Assembly: GCF_002205895.1 (NCBI RefSeq)
Contig: NZ_NJDE01000036.1
Location: 1-38,780 of the forward strand
Direction of reading: 5' to 3'
Length of the DNA stretch: 38,780 bases
Source: Saccharibacillus sp. O23
GTDB lineage: Bacteria; Bacillota; Bacilli; Paenibacillales; Paenibacillaceae
Position 1 is the stretch's first letter. Every line of letters starts with the position of its first letter. A program made the translations under genes and the position numbers. Under the pieces are notes generated by a model that made no database searches, was not told the origin of the DNA, and was given only the letters and a program-made list of their open reading frames with translations. Of the stretch, positions 29,663-37,053 are shown piece by piece.

Positions 29663-30191
29663 AGAACTCACTCTCCTTCTTTTTTTTCAAGAATCCCCAT
29701 TTCCAAAAACCGCGCGTTTTGCCTTTAATCTCGATTTTCAAAACCTCGACTTCCGGGGCTTGGCTTCGTACATCGTCGCACCCGTAATGACAGATGCCCG
29801 GTTCACCTTCTCCGGTATCAATCATGTAAAATCGGTTTATATCCCGGTTCGCTTGCCCGCATTGCTTACAAGTGCCTACAAATGGGGAACGGTCAAACTC
29901 GGAATATAAATCGCTTGAGTGAAAATTAGCAATCAATTCTTCTACTTCCCAATCGTAGTTTCCACCCCTTTCATTTTCGATTTGTCGGTCATAAATCCAA
30001 GACTCTACTGCGCCCATAAGCAGTTCTTCGCGTCCCATCGGATGAAAACTAACGCAAAATTCCCCGCTTTCGATTTTCGCCTGAAAAGCATCCATAAACG
30101 CCATTGCCTGAGGAGTCAGCGGCCAAGAACGTTCTTTAAGCTGTTTCATCCAATGCCGAACATACGGTGCATGAATTGTACGCATAATCAT
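29655..30191 (-). CDS. Zinc-binding protein with N-terminal helical domain (178 aa)
   Basis: The N-terminal half (HAPYVRHWMKQLKERSWPLT, ending near ANFHSSDLYSEFDRS) has no recognised family. The C-terminal part has CKQCGQANRD and CHYGCDDVRS, the cysteine pattern shared with the downstream gene. The start is uncertain: the ATG at 30189-30191 lies nine bases from AGGA, another ATG follows two codons later, and the frame stays open to 30233. Fold-back element A2 and element B4 lie directly upstream. Confidence 0.7.
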   Translation of the reverse strand: MIMRTIHAPYVRHWMKQLKERSWPLTPQAMAFMDAFQAKIESGEFCVSFHPMGREELLMGAVESWIYDRQIENERGGNYDWEVEELIANFHSSDLYSEFDRSPFVGTCKQCGQANRDINRFYMIDTGEGEPGICHYGCDDVRSQAPEVEVLKIEIKGKTRGFWKWGFLKKKKESEFYV

Positions 30192-30339
30192 CACTCGCTT
30201 TCCTAGTTTTTGTTTGCCTATCGAAACGCTCAAATTTTGATTTCGCCGCTCGCATCACCTCCTTTCCGGCTTGGCCCTTTCCGCTTTCGGAACCGGTGAG
30301 CCGGCCCGAGCGGCCTGAGCGGAATCTTTAATTCTTTGG

Positions 30340-30637
30340 ATGGATCCGGAAGCGATCCGTGGTGTCGTGCTGTCTTCGTATGAAATTTTCAAAGGACAGG
30401 TCTTTCGTATACCGTTTCGCCGTAGTCTCCACAACACAAGGGTTCTGAATATGCAAGGGTAGCCGTAGGCCGACAATCTTTTTTGCCTGCCTTTTCTCTT
30501 CAATCAAAGGCAAAAAAGATTGCTCGCCTTGCAGATCCAGGTTCCTTGTGTTCGACTACTATTAGCGAAACGGTGCGAAAGACCTGGCCGAAAATTTCAG
30601 GAGAAGGCAGCCGCACGGATGATGCGCGCGGATCCAG
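30340..30637 (-). repeat. Fold-back element family A, copy 2
   Basis: Nearly identical to copy 1 (only about three substitutions in 400 bases) at a constant offset of 4326. It has the same arms and apical stem, and the same order: B element, hairpin, A element, then a strong GAAAGGAGGTGATGCGA motif on the minus strand. The block shared with copy 1 runs 30278-30884. Confidence 0.9.
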
Positions 30638-30649
30638 ACAAAATAAAAA

Positions 30650-30671
30650 GAGAACCGGCGTGCCGGTTCTC
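30650..30671 (-). terminator. GAGAACCGGC hairpin beside A2, attenuator-like
   Basis: This is the same 10-bp stem as at 26324, followed on the minus strand by TTTTTATTTT, a better T run than in the first copy. Confidence 0.55.
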
Positions 30672-30706
30672 CTCTTCTGGTTCTTTTGCTTTTGATCTTT
30701 TCTTTT

Positions 30707-30876
30707 GATCTTCGCTCCGTGGCCGCGTTAAGCGAGGAGCAGGAACGTACGGCCCCTTTGCGGCTCTGCCGCTTAGGGGCCGTAGTTATCGCCCGCAGTA
30801 GCGGACAGCGGCGCGTAGCGGGTCTTAGGCGGCGGCTCTTGCTTTATCGCCGCCTTAGAGCCGGTAGCGTGAGCCC
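30707..30876. repeat. Structured repeat family B, copy 4
   Basis: A full-length copy of 170 bases with the G-C variant of the second hairpin. The inner loop differs (GCGGC-TCT-GCCGC), as expected if only the stem is constrained. The copy sits between A2 and the winged-helix gene. Confidence 0.9.
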
Positions 30877-30924
30877 TACCCGATTTCCGGTTCTCGAATG
30901 GATTTATGAAATTGACCTTGAGTC

Positions 30925-30946
30925 TTTAAAAGCTTGAGCTTTTAAA
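30925..30946. terminator. Inverted repeat after the winged-helix gene
   Basis: TTTAAAAGCT-TG-AGCTTTTAAA, a perfect 10-bp stem, lies just past the stop of the minus-strand gene. No T run follows, so it would be a weak terminator at best. Confidence 0.4.
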
Positions 30947-30971
30947 CGGGTTGAAATGGATCGGGCTGGTA

Positions 30972-31238
30972 TCAATGTTCGGTAAAATAGCGCATCCCAT
31001 CCTGGCGATCGGAAGCTTGCGTTTTTTCGGGGCGTTTGGAAAATTCAATCGAATCCAGCGCAGATCCATCCCATACAATGTAGCCCTGGGTTTGAAGCTC
31101 CTGCAGCCGGGCCATCAAGACTGCTTTATCTTTCCCGGTCGTACGCTCAAGGCGTGACCAGCTCAAGTTAAAGCTCTCTTCTTTTCGGGAAAAATTCTTT
31201 AAAACACGCAGCAATTTTTGTTCAGGTCCGTTCAGCAT
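30972..31238 (-). CDS. Small winged-helix-like DNA-binding protein (88 aa)
   Basis: Residues 5-60 (EQKLLRVLKNFSRKEESFNL, then LSWSRLERTTGKDKAVLMARLQELQ and GYIVWDG) have the helix-turn-helix plus wing pattern of small plasmid regulators. AAGGAG lies six bases upstream of the ATG. It follows the resolvase gene by 45 bases on the same strand. The target is unknown; it may control the resolvase promoter. Confidence 0.75.
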   Translation of the reverse strand: MLNGPEQKLLRVLKNFSRKEESFNLSWSRLERTTGKDKAVLMARLQELQTQGYIVWDGSALDSIEFSKRPEKTQASDRQDGMRYFTEH

Positions 31239-31283
31239 AGATTACTCCTTTGGCTCATTCGCAGAAGTCTCATTCTTTCGCTT

Positions 31284-31898
31284 CTATTGGAACTGAAGCT
31301 TCTCTTCCCACTTCTTCACTTTCTTATAAAACGTTGTCCGGGACATTCCCAGCGCTGTATAAGCGGCGGTCGCGGTCACTTCTCCTTTTTTCCAAGAATC
31401 ATACATCCGGATAAACGCTTCTCCGATCTCTACGGCCGGTCGGCCAAACTTCACACCGTTGGCTTGAGCTACCGCAATACCTTCACGCTGCCGCTCCAAA
31501 TTTTTATTCCGTTCAACGTCTGCAACATAAGCCAGTAGACTAAGCATGTGATCTTCCAGCAGCTTGCCGATCTTCCCCATACTTCGGAATTTCCGACTAT
31601 CGAATAAATCCTGATTATCTAGACAAACAATATCTGCTAGGACCTCTTGCGTGATGTATTTCCATTCTCGTGTAATTCCGTCATAGTCCCGGCCCAAGCG
31701 ATCCAAAGAGTCCAAATACAGCAAATCACCTTTCCGCAGCATATCCCGCATTGCCTGGTACCGCGGCCGTTCAAAATCTTTCCCGCTGGCTTTATCTTCA
31801 AAAATAAAACGTTCCGGAATCCCTAACTGCAAAAATTTCAAACGCTGCCGTTCCGGATTCTGCTCTTTGGTCGAAACGCGGCAATATCCTATAATCAA
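31284..31898 (-). CDS. Serine recombinase, resolvase/invertase type (204 aa)
   Basis: The catalytic domain (about residues 1-135) starts LIIGYCRVSTKEQNPERQ with the nucleophilic serine in RVST, and carries LYLDSLDRLGRDYDGI. A C-terminal helix-turn-helix (GEVTATAAYTALGMSRTTFYKK) binds the site. The length is that of small resolvases, which would separate plasmid dimers. It starts at TTG (31896-31898), seven bases after GGAGGG. No transposase accompanies it, so it is more likely a plasmid resolution system than a transposon remnant. Confidence 0.9.
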   Translation of the reverse strand: MIIGYCRVSTKEQNPERQRLKFLQLGIPERFIFEDKASGKDFERPRYQAMRDMLRKGDLLYLDSLDRLGRDYDGITREWKYITQEVLADIVCLDNQDLFDSRKFRSMGKIGKLLEDHMLSLLAYVADVERNKNLERQREGIAVAQANGVKFGRPAVEIGEAFIRMYDSWKKGEVTATAAYTALGMSRTTFYKKVKKWEEKLQFQ

Positions 31899-31920
31899 AG
31901 TCAGGCCCTCCCTTTTAGTG

Positions 31921-31980
31921 TTCGTAAAGTCCACCATACTTTAGTTTGCATCAATAAAGTAATTTTACCACATTTACGAA
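31921..31980 (-). promoter_or_regulatory. Resolvase promoter and possible res site
   Basis: TTCGTAAA (31921-31928) and TTTACGAA (31973-31980) form an inverted pair around an extended -10 box (TGG-TAAAAT, minus strand, 31962-31967). CTTTA/TAAAG lies between them. The resolvase may bind here for recombination and autoregulation. Confidence 0.45.
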
Positions 31981-32860
31981 TGGTTTTTAGGCATCTTTTC
32001 CGCTGTGCGTAAACCCATGCTTTTAAAGATAGTCTACATGTTAGCCGAACCTCGATCGTTCCGCATTCGACTGCCTTTCTTCATATAAAAAGGTTAGCTA
32101 AGTATAGCAGTGAGGCAAAGTGACCCGGATCCGGAAAATTATTTAAATTTGCTCTCCAAGTACTTAGCTAATTCTTGAATACATAATGCTTTTACTGAAG
32201 ACGTTCTTCAACAGTTCTACATAAGTATTCGTTATCATTAGACTGGCTAAAAACATGAAAAAACGTAATTCTCCAATTTAAAACGTTGATCATTAAATTA
32301 TTGTAATACCTTATATGCTTGTTTACCTTCCTTATAAAAGAAAGTGAGTTTTAGTAGCATATTATGCCTTTTTCTCTTAACCAGTGATTCTTTAAGGTAT
32401 TAACATGATTTATTTTCAAAAATGCCAAGTATTCGAAAATGCTACTTATTGAAGAAGTACTGCCTTTCCCGCTAATTAGATTCTTATTTAAAAATTTATT
32501 GACTACAAAATCATAACCAATGAAGAAGCAATTTGAAATTTAAGAAGGAATGGAAGGGGCTGCGGGAACACGAAGGGTTGTAAATCAGGGATTATTCATA
32601 ACGCTTTAATTTGATTAAACGATAGTAAGATTAAGATAAAGCTTTTTTTATCTTAGCGTCCTTTCTCTGTTCACATAAATTCGTGTAATTGTCATGGCGC
32701 TGGAAAAAGATTATTTTGAGGTAAACAGCTTTGTTTCAGTCCATGGTTAGATATAAAACAAGCCACTTACCTCGTTGGTAAGAGCAAAAACTTTATAACA
32801 CTGTAAATCTAGATTCTCTAGTGTTAAACACATCATGGGTAAACAACGAGGAGGAAACTT
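31981..32860. other. Intergenic region at the left side of the AT-rich island
   Basis: No intact gene is seen. GC-richer plasmid sequence gives way to AT-rich sequence near 32135. A short minus-strand frame ending at 32139 (SSVKALCIQELAKYLESKFK) looks like the end of a lost gene but is not identified. A 9-bp inverted repeat TAAGATAAA/TTTATCTTA lies near 32631-32656. No target-site duplication or terminal repeat was found. Confidence 0.4.
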
Positions 32861-34327
32861 ATGAATTTGAGAGATGCCCTTAAAAATAATTTGATATGGG
32901 GTACGACTGCAGACGACGTACCGATACAGAAAATTCAGTTTCACTCAAATAAGGTAGCGCCTGGAGACTTGTTTGTAGCGATCCCAGGAAAAGAGGTGAA
33001 TGGCCACGACTTCATGAAACAGGCTGTACAAGCAGGTGCGGTTGTTCTTGTTGGAGAGGCAGCTGATCCGAACATAGAACAAAGCATTCTTTATTATCAG
33101 GTTGCCAATGCCCGCCTAGCATTAGCTCAAATAGCTAGTTGCTATTACAGAGAACCTTCCAATCGACATACAATGATTGGAATCACGGGTACCAATGGAA
33201 AAACAACAACTGCCCACTTATTGTATGAGGTTTTAAAGACAGCCGAGATCTCTTGCTCGCTAATCGGATCGGTGTGTCAACGCATTAATGGGAACGAGTT
33301 CGATTCTGCACAAACTACACCGGATGCGCTTCAGTTGCACCAATGGCTCGACATGAGCCAGGATCAAGTCGTGATCATGGAGGTCTCCTCTCATGGCATT
33401 GATCAGGAACGTACCAGCGGCATAGATTTTGATTTTGCTATATTTACAAATTTAACGCATGATCATTTGGATTATCATGATTCATTAGAGCGTTACTTTG
33501 CAACAAAAGCCCGCTTATTTCAACAAATAAAAGGGCAGGGCGAAGCCGTTGTATTCAGTGGAAATTTTTGGGGAAGGAAATTAAGTGAACAGCTGCTAAC
33601 CAGCCGTACCTCTGTTAAGACTTACGGTAATCGTTCCAATGATTTTATAAGAATCAGCCGAGTGGTTTCAGAATCACCTTTAGAATTTGAGATCTGTGAA
33701 GATCAGCATAATTTCTATAGGGTGAAACTGCCTCTATCAGGGTTATATAATGCTCACAATGCGCTTGCAGCTTGGACTACAGCACGACGCATGGGAGTGA
33801 ATGCTAAATCTATTATACAAGCTTTCCGCACGTTTCCTGGCGTTCCCGGTCGATTTGAAGTCTATGCTCATCCTGCTGGGGCAGAATGTATTGTTGACTA
33901 CGCTCATACTCCTGATGGCTTCAATCATTTTTTAAAAACCTTACAGACGCGCAAAATGGGCCGATTGATACATTTGTTTGGTTTTAGAGGAAATAGTGAC
34001 CCCTCTAAGCGAGAAATCATGTTAAATATTACAACCGGAATTAGCGACATTGTTATATTAACGTTGGATGATACCAAAGGAGTCGATGCAACTGAGCTTA
34101 TCGAAGAGATGAAATCGATGATAAAGCAGCGTTCTAACAGGTGCCTTTACTTCATTGCAGATCGGACCAAAGCAATTGAATGGGCCTGGGATCAAGCCCG
34201 GCAAGGAGACTGTATTGCGATTACGGGTAAAGGACATGAAAATTATGAAAATCAATTTGAGTTGCCTTGCCGCTCAGACCGCGAAACTTTAAATTATCTA
34301 TTTCAACAATACTCGTCCAACGCTTGA
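32861..34327 (+). CDS. MurE-like Mur ligase paralogue (488 aa)
   Basis: Mur ligases add an amino acid to UDP-MurNAc-dipeptide using ATP. The three-domain layout is intact: ATP loop GITGTNGKTTTAHLL at residues 107-121, TNLTHDHLDYH, the lysine motif YFATKARLF near 220, and the C-terminal GKGHENYENQ near 463. The specificity loop near 404-416 reads TLDDTKGVDATEL in place of the usual DNPR (meso-diaminopimelate) sequence, so the added amino acid may differ. AGGAGG precedes the ATG. It could modify the wall or act on another substrate; the host's own MurE is expected on the chromosome. Confidence 0.87.
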   Translation: MNLRDALKNNLIWGTTADDVPIQKIQFHSNKVAPGDLFVAIPGKEVNGHDFMKQAVQAGAVVLVGEAADPNIEQSILYYQVANARLALAQIASCYYREPSNRHTMIGITGTNGKTTTAHLLYEVLKTAEISCSLIGSVCQRINGNEFDSAQTTPDALQLHQWLDMSQDQVVIMEVSSHGIDQERTSGIDFDFAIFTNLTHDHLDYHDSLERYFATKARLFQQIKGQGEAVVFSGNFWGRKLSEQLLTSRTSVKTYGNRSNDFIRISRVVSESPLEFEICEDQHNFYRVKLPLSGLYNAHNALAAWTTARRMGVNAKSIIQAFRTFPGVPGRFEVYAHPAGAECIVDYAHTPDGFNHFLKTLQTRKMGRLIHLFGFRGNSDPSKREIMLNITTGISDIVILTLDDTKGVDATELIEEMKSMIKQRSNRCLYFIADRTKAIEWAWDQARQGDCIAITGKGHENYENQFELPCRSDRETLNYLFQQYSSNA

Positions 34328-34434
34328 ATCTCCCAAAGCAAATTGATTAATCTATCTCCTTTCTTATCATTTTACTTTTTGAAAAGGATTAGGAGGAAAA
34401 CTAATAACGTTTAAACTCTTAATTCCAATAAATT

Positions 34435-34479
34435 AAAAATACGCTAAGCCCTATATTCGTTAGGGCTTAGCGTATTTTT
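34435..34479. terminator. Bidirectional terminator between the ligase and ydhK-like genes
   Basis: A perfect 19-bp inverted repeat with AAAAA and TTTTT at its ends (34435-34453 and 34461-34479) ends both convergent genes. Confidence 0.92.
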
Positions 34480-34515
34480 ATTGGAAAAATGACACCTGAA
34501 TTCTTTTCTATATTC

Positions 34516-35076
34516 TTAAGGAGCGGTTAGTTCATCCGCTGTTACCCATTTGTGATTTTTAACCGGATCTCCTCCTGTTGTTGGAACATAATCTACCATA
34601 TAAATAGTAGTGGATTGAGCAAAATCAATGGTTGCTGTAGCACCCTTCATTCCAGGCATATGATCTGCTGCCAAAACTACAGTTTCCCCTTGCTTAAAAG
34701 GAGTATCCCCTGCATTCTCTAGATCCTCTTGAATAACCCACTTATGATTTTTCACGGGTTCTCCTCCGGTAGTTGGCGTATAGGATACTGCGTATACAGT
34801 GGTATCATAAGCTCCGACAATTGTAGCGGTCGCACCCTTCATTCCGGGCATATGATCGGCATTAATTACCGCTTGGCTTTCTAAACTAAATGTAGGATTA
34901 GCCGCTTCTTTAAGACCCTCTGGAAGTTCTTCTGAACCAGAATGCTCCATGTTTCCGTGTTCCATAGTCGCTTCAGTTCCCGTATCTGCTTGGTTATTAT
35001 TTTCTGTACTGCTATTACTACAAGCGCTAAGCAGTACTATTAAAAAAATCCCAAGCCCTATTAATCCTTTTTTCAT
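34516..35076 (-). CDS. ydhK: YdhK-type lipoprotein with two DUF1541 repeats (186 aa)
   Basis: A lipoprotein signal ends in LLSAC (Cys 19). A histidine/methionine-rich linker follows (TMEHGNMEHSGSEE), then two copies of the DUF1541 unit, each with NADHMPGMKGATATI- or AADHMPGMKGATATI- and PTTGG(E/D)PVKNHKWV-type motifs. The Met/His content and the neighbours suggest copper binding at the cell surface. GGGAG lies eight bases before the ATG. A response-regulator-type direct repeat lies about 80 bases upstream. Confidence 0.88.
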   Translation of the reverse strand: MKKGLIGLGIFLIVLLSACSNSSTENNNQADTGTEATMEHGNMEHSGSEELPEGLKEAANPTFSLESQAVINADHMPGMKGATATIVGAYDTTVYAVSYTPTTGGEPVKNHKWVIQEDLENAGDTPFKQGETVVLAADHMPGMKGATATIDFAQSTTIYMVDYVPTTGGDPVKNHKWVTADELTAP

Positions 35077-35153
35077 GTTAAAGACTCCCTTTCTATCTCT
35101 AATATAGACTTCCTTTCACCCTAGTATCTTGTTCATTTAGATTAAACGAAAAA

Positions 35154-35172
35154 TGTGAAGAAGTTATGAAGA
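35154..35172. promoter_or_regulatory. TGTGAAGA direct repeat upstream of the ydhK-like gene
   Basis: TGTGAAGA (35154-35161) and TATGAAGA (35165-35172) start 11 bases apart. The same arrangement lies upstream of the copper-binding protein gene, so this is the likely binding site of the response regulator encoded next door. Confidence 0.6.
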
Positions 35173-36237
35173 TACCGGGAGTCGAATATAAATTTCTGCT
35201 CCCTGTTTACTTGTAGCCCATATCTCTCCATTATGAGCCACAACCAATTTTCTGCAGATTGCAAGCCCAATTCCACTACCGCCTGTTTTTCGATTCCTTG
35301 ATCGATCTCCTCGATAAAATCGTTCAAAAATGTGAAGTAAATCTTGTTCAGAAATTCCAATTCCTGAATCCTGCACCTGTATCCTGACATTTTCTTTTTC
35401 CCTAAAAACTTCAATACATACTGAACCACCCGTGGGTGTGTAATGGAGCGCGTTACTTAAAACGTTGATCATCACCTGTAACATACGATCCCGATCCACA
35501 TTGACCACAATTTGTTCGGCTGCTTTAAATTTTAAATTCACTTGTTTTTCAACAAATGCAGCGCCCATCACTTCCATACTTTTCACTATCACTTCATTTA
35601 ATTTTTCTTTCTTTAAATTCAAGGAAAATTCGGGCGAATCCATTTCATTCAGTTTCTCCAAATCTGCCACCAATTTAATCAGTCGTTCTACTTCTTCGTA
35701 ACAGGAATAGATTCGTTTAGGTGTTGGCTCCCATATGCCATCTTGGAAAGCTTGCATATGACTTTTCAACGTAGTTAAGGGCGTGCGAAGCTCATGAGCA
35801 ATATCTTCCGACAAAGTAGAGCGTAGGCCTTCTTGTATTTGTAGCTGCGCCGCAAGATGATTTAAAGAAGAAGCCAAATCATTTAATTCATCGTCGGTAT
35901 TTGTTTGAATCCGTATATCCCATGAGCCCCTTCGCATTAACTCGGCTGATTCTTTCATTTGAATAAGTGGCCGGGAAATCTGCTTAGCAATACGCAAGCC
36001 GAGAAAAATCGCTAAAAAAACAGAAATGATAAACGTCCATAATGTAGTTTGCAGTAACGCTTCCTCTAAATGATGATTTAACTTAATAATATTAGAGGGA
36101 ATGGTTCCTGCTTGTTGGACATAAAGACTCATATGATAATGAATACTGATAAGTAAAGTTAACATTGTCAGTGTCAATAATAATATGCCCATGAAAACAA
36201 ACAAAAAAACCAATTTCGTATATAAGGTTTTTTTCAT
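35164..36237 (-). CDS. Sensor histidine kinase of the copper module (357 aa)
   Basis: Two membrane spans (about 9-30 and 60-82) enclose a short extracellular loop. HAMP, a dimerisation domain with the phosphorylated histidine in SEDIAHELRTPLTT near residue 148, and an ATPase domain with VLSNALHYTP, VQDSGIGIS, FERFYRGD and GGSGIGLAI follow. This is the CusS/BaeS-like class. The short sensor loop would sense metal or envelope stress. Its start overlaps the regulator's stop by one base. The copper ligand is inferred from neighbours. Confidence 0.93.
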   Translation of the reverse strand: MKKTLYTKLVFLFVFMGILLLTLTMLTLLISIHYHMSLYVQQAGTIPSNIIKLNHHLEEALLQTTLWTFIISVFLAIFLGLRIAKQISRPLIQMKESAELMRRGSWDIRIQTNTDDELNDLASSLNHLAAQLQIQEGLRSTLSEDIAHELRTPLTTLKSHMQAFQDGIWEPTPKRIYSCYEEVERLIKLVADLEKLNEMDSPEFSLNLKKEKLNEVIVKSMEVMGAAFVEKQVNLKFKAAEQIVVNVDRDRMLQVMINVLSNALHYTPTGGSVCIEVFREKENVRIQVQDSGIGISEQDLLHIFERFYRGDRSRNRKTGGSGIGLAICRKLVVAHNGEIWATSKQGAEIYIRLPVSS

Positions 36238-36926
36238 TATAGATCCCCTTGAAATCGATAGCCTGCTCCATAAACAGTTTGAATCATATATGGATTTCTA
36301 GGGTCTTTTTCTATCTTAGAGCGAAGGTTTTTTACATGCTGATCAATCGTACGGGTACTCCCTTCAAAATCATAACCAAGTACTCGATCAACCAAGTCAT
36401 CCCTTGTAAAGAGGCGATTGGGTTGCCGAGCGAGTAGCATAAGGATTTTAAATTCATTGGGCGTTAAATTAACGACTTGCCCTTCGCAAATCACTTTTTG
36501 TTGCACGGCATTAATAATCAGTCTTCCGTTATCATAAGTCACTTTGTCTGCTAAAATATGGTTTTCATTAGCACGCCGAAGAATCGCGCGCACACGGGCA
36601 ACGACTTCTCTAGGATCAAAAGGTTTGATTAGGTAATCATCCGCACCTATCGATAAGCCACGGATTCGATGATTATCTGAAGCTTTAGCAGATAACATTA
36701 GTATCGGAAGAGAACTAAATGAACGAATAGTTTGACACACTTTTTCTCCGGCCATATCTGGAAGCATCAAATCCAAAACAATTAAATCGAAGGCTGTTTG
36801 ACGAACTTTGCTTAAAGCCTCTTCTCCTGTAATAGCTTCTTCAATTCGAAAACCATCTTTGCTTAAATAACTCGACACTACATCTCGGATCTTATCTTCG
36901 TCGTCTACAACAAGTATATGTTTCAT
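36237..36926 (-). CDS. OmpR-family response regulator (229 aa)
   Basis: The receiver domain has the acidic pair VVDDED at residues 6-11, the phosphorylated Asp 52 in LIVLDLMLPD and the conserved lysine in YLIKPFD near 103. The C-terminal winged helix (about 130-227; LTPNEFKILMLLARQPNRLF and STRTIDQHVKNLRSKIE) binds tandem direct repeats. TGTGAAGA pairs spaced 11 bases lie upstream of both flanking copper genes, which fits an OmpR-type regulator. It is cotranscribed with the kinase. Confidence 0.93.
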   Translation of the reverse strand: MKHILVVDDEDKIRDVVSSYLSKDGFRIEEAITGEEALSKVRQTAFDLIVLDLMLPDMAGEKVCQTIRSFSSLPILMLSAKASDNHRIRGLSIGADDYLIKPFDPREVVARVRAILRRANENHILADKVTYDNGRLIINAVQQKVICEGQVVNLTPNEFKILMLLARQPNRLFTRDDLVDRVLGYDFEGSTRTIDQHVKNLRSKIEKDPRNPYMIQTVYGAGYRFQGDL

Positions 36927-36957
36927 TCTATTAAGCCTCCTAATCGTCTACTAAAAT

Positions 36958-37027
36958 TGTGAAGAAGATGTGAAGAATCTCATTTATCGCTTCGTTTCAC
37001 AAGATTATAGACAGTTTAATCTTCACA
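36958..37027. promoter_or_regulatory. Divergent control region with TGTGAAGA boxes
   Basis: TGTGAAGA occurs at 36958-36965 and 36969-36976, 11 bases apart, and in inverse form (TCTTCACA) at 37020-37027. The boxes lie between the two-component operon and the copper-binding protein gene, so both may be controlled. A TATAGA-like -10 (ATTATAGAC, near 37005) would serve the rightward gene. Confidence 0.65.
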
Positions 37028-37053
37028 CGAATGAAAAAAAAGGAGGAATTGCG

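Noticed and set aside
26014..30637. Family A elements as retron msr-msd RNAs
   Set aside because: The long hairpins recall msd, but no reverse transcriptase gene is present in the window.
21924..30876. Family B repeats as a CRISPR array
   Set aside because: The copies are 100-170 bases, not evenly spaced, have no spacers and no cas genes are present.
31284..31898. Serine recombinase as part of a Tn3-type transposon
   Set aside because: There is no transposase gene and no terminal inverted repeats were found nearby; a stand-alone plasmid resolvase is simpler.
32139..32204. Short minus-strand frame (SSVKALCIQELAKYLESKFK) as a gene remnant
   Set aside because: It is too short to identify and has no upstream continuation; it is mentioned only as part of the intergenic region.
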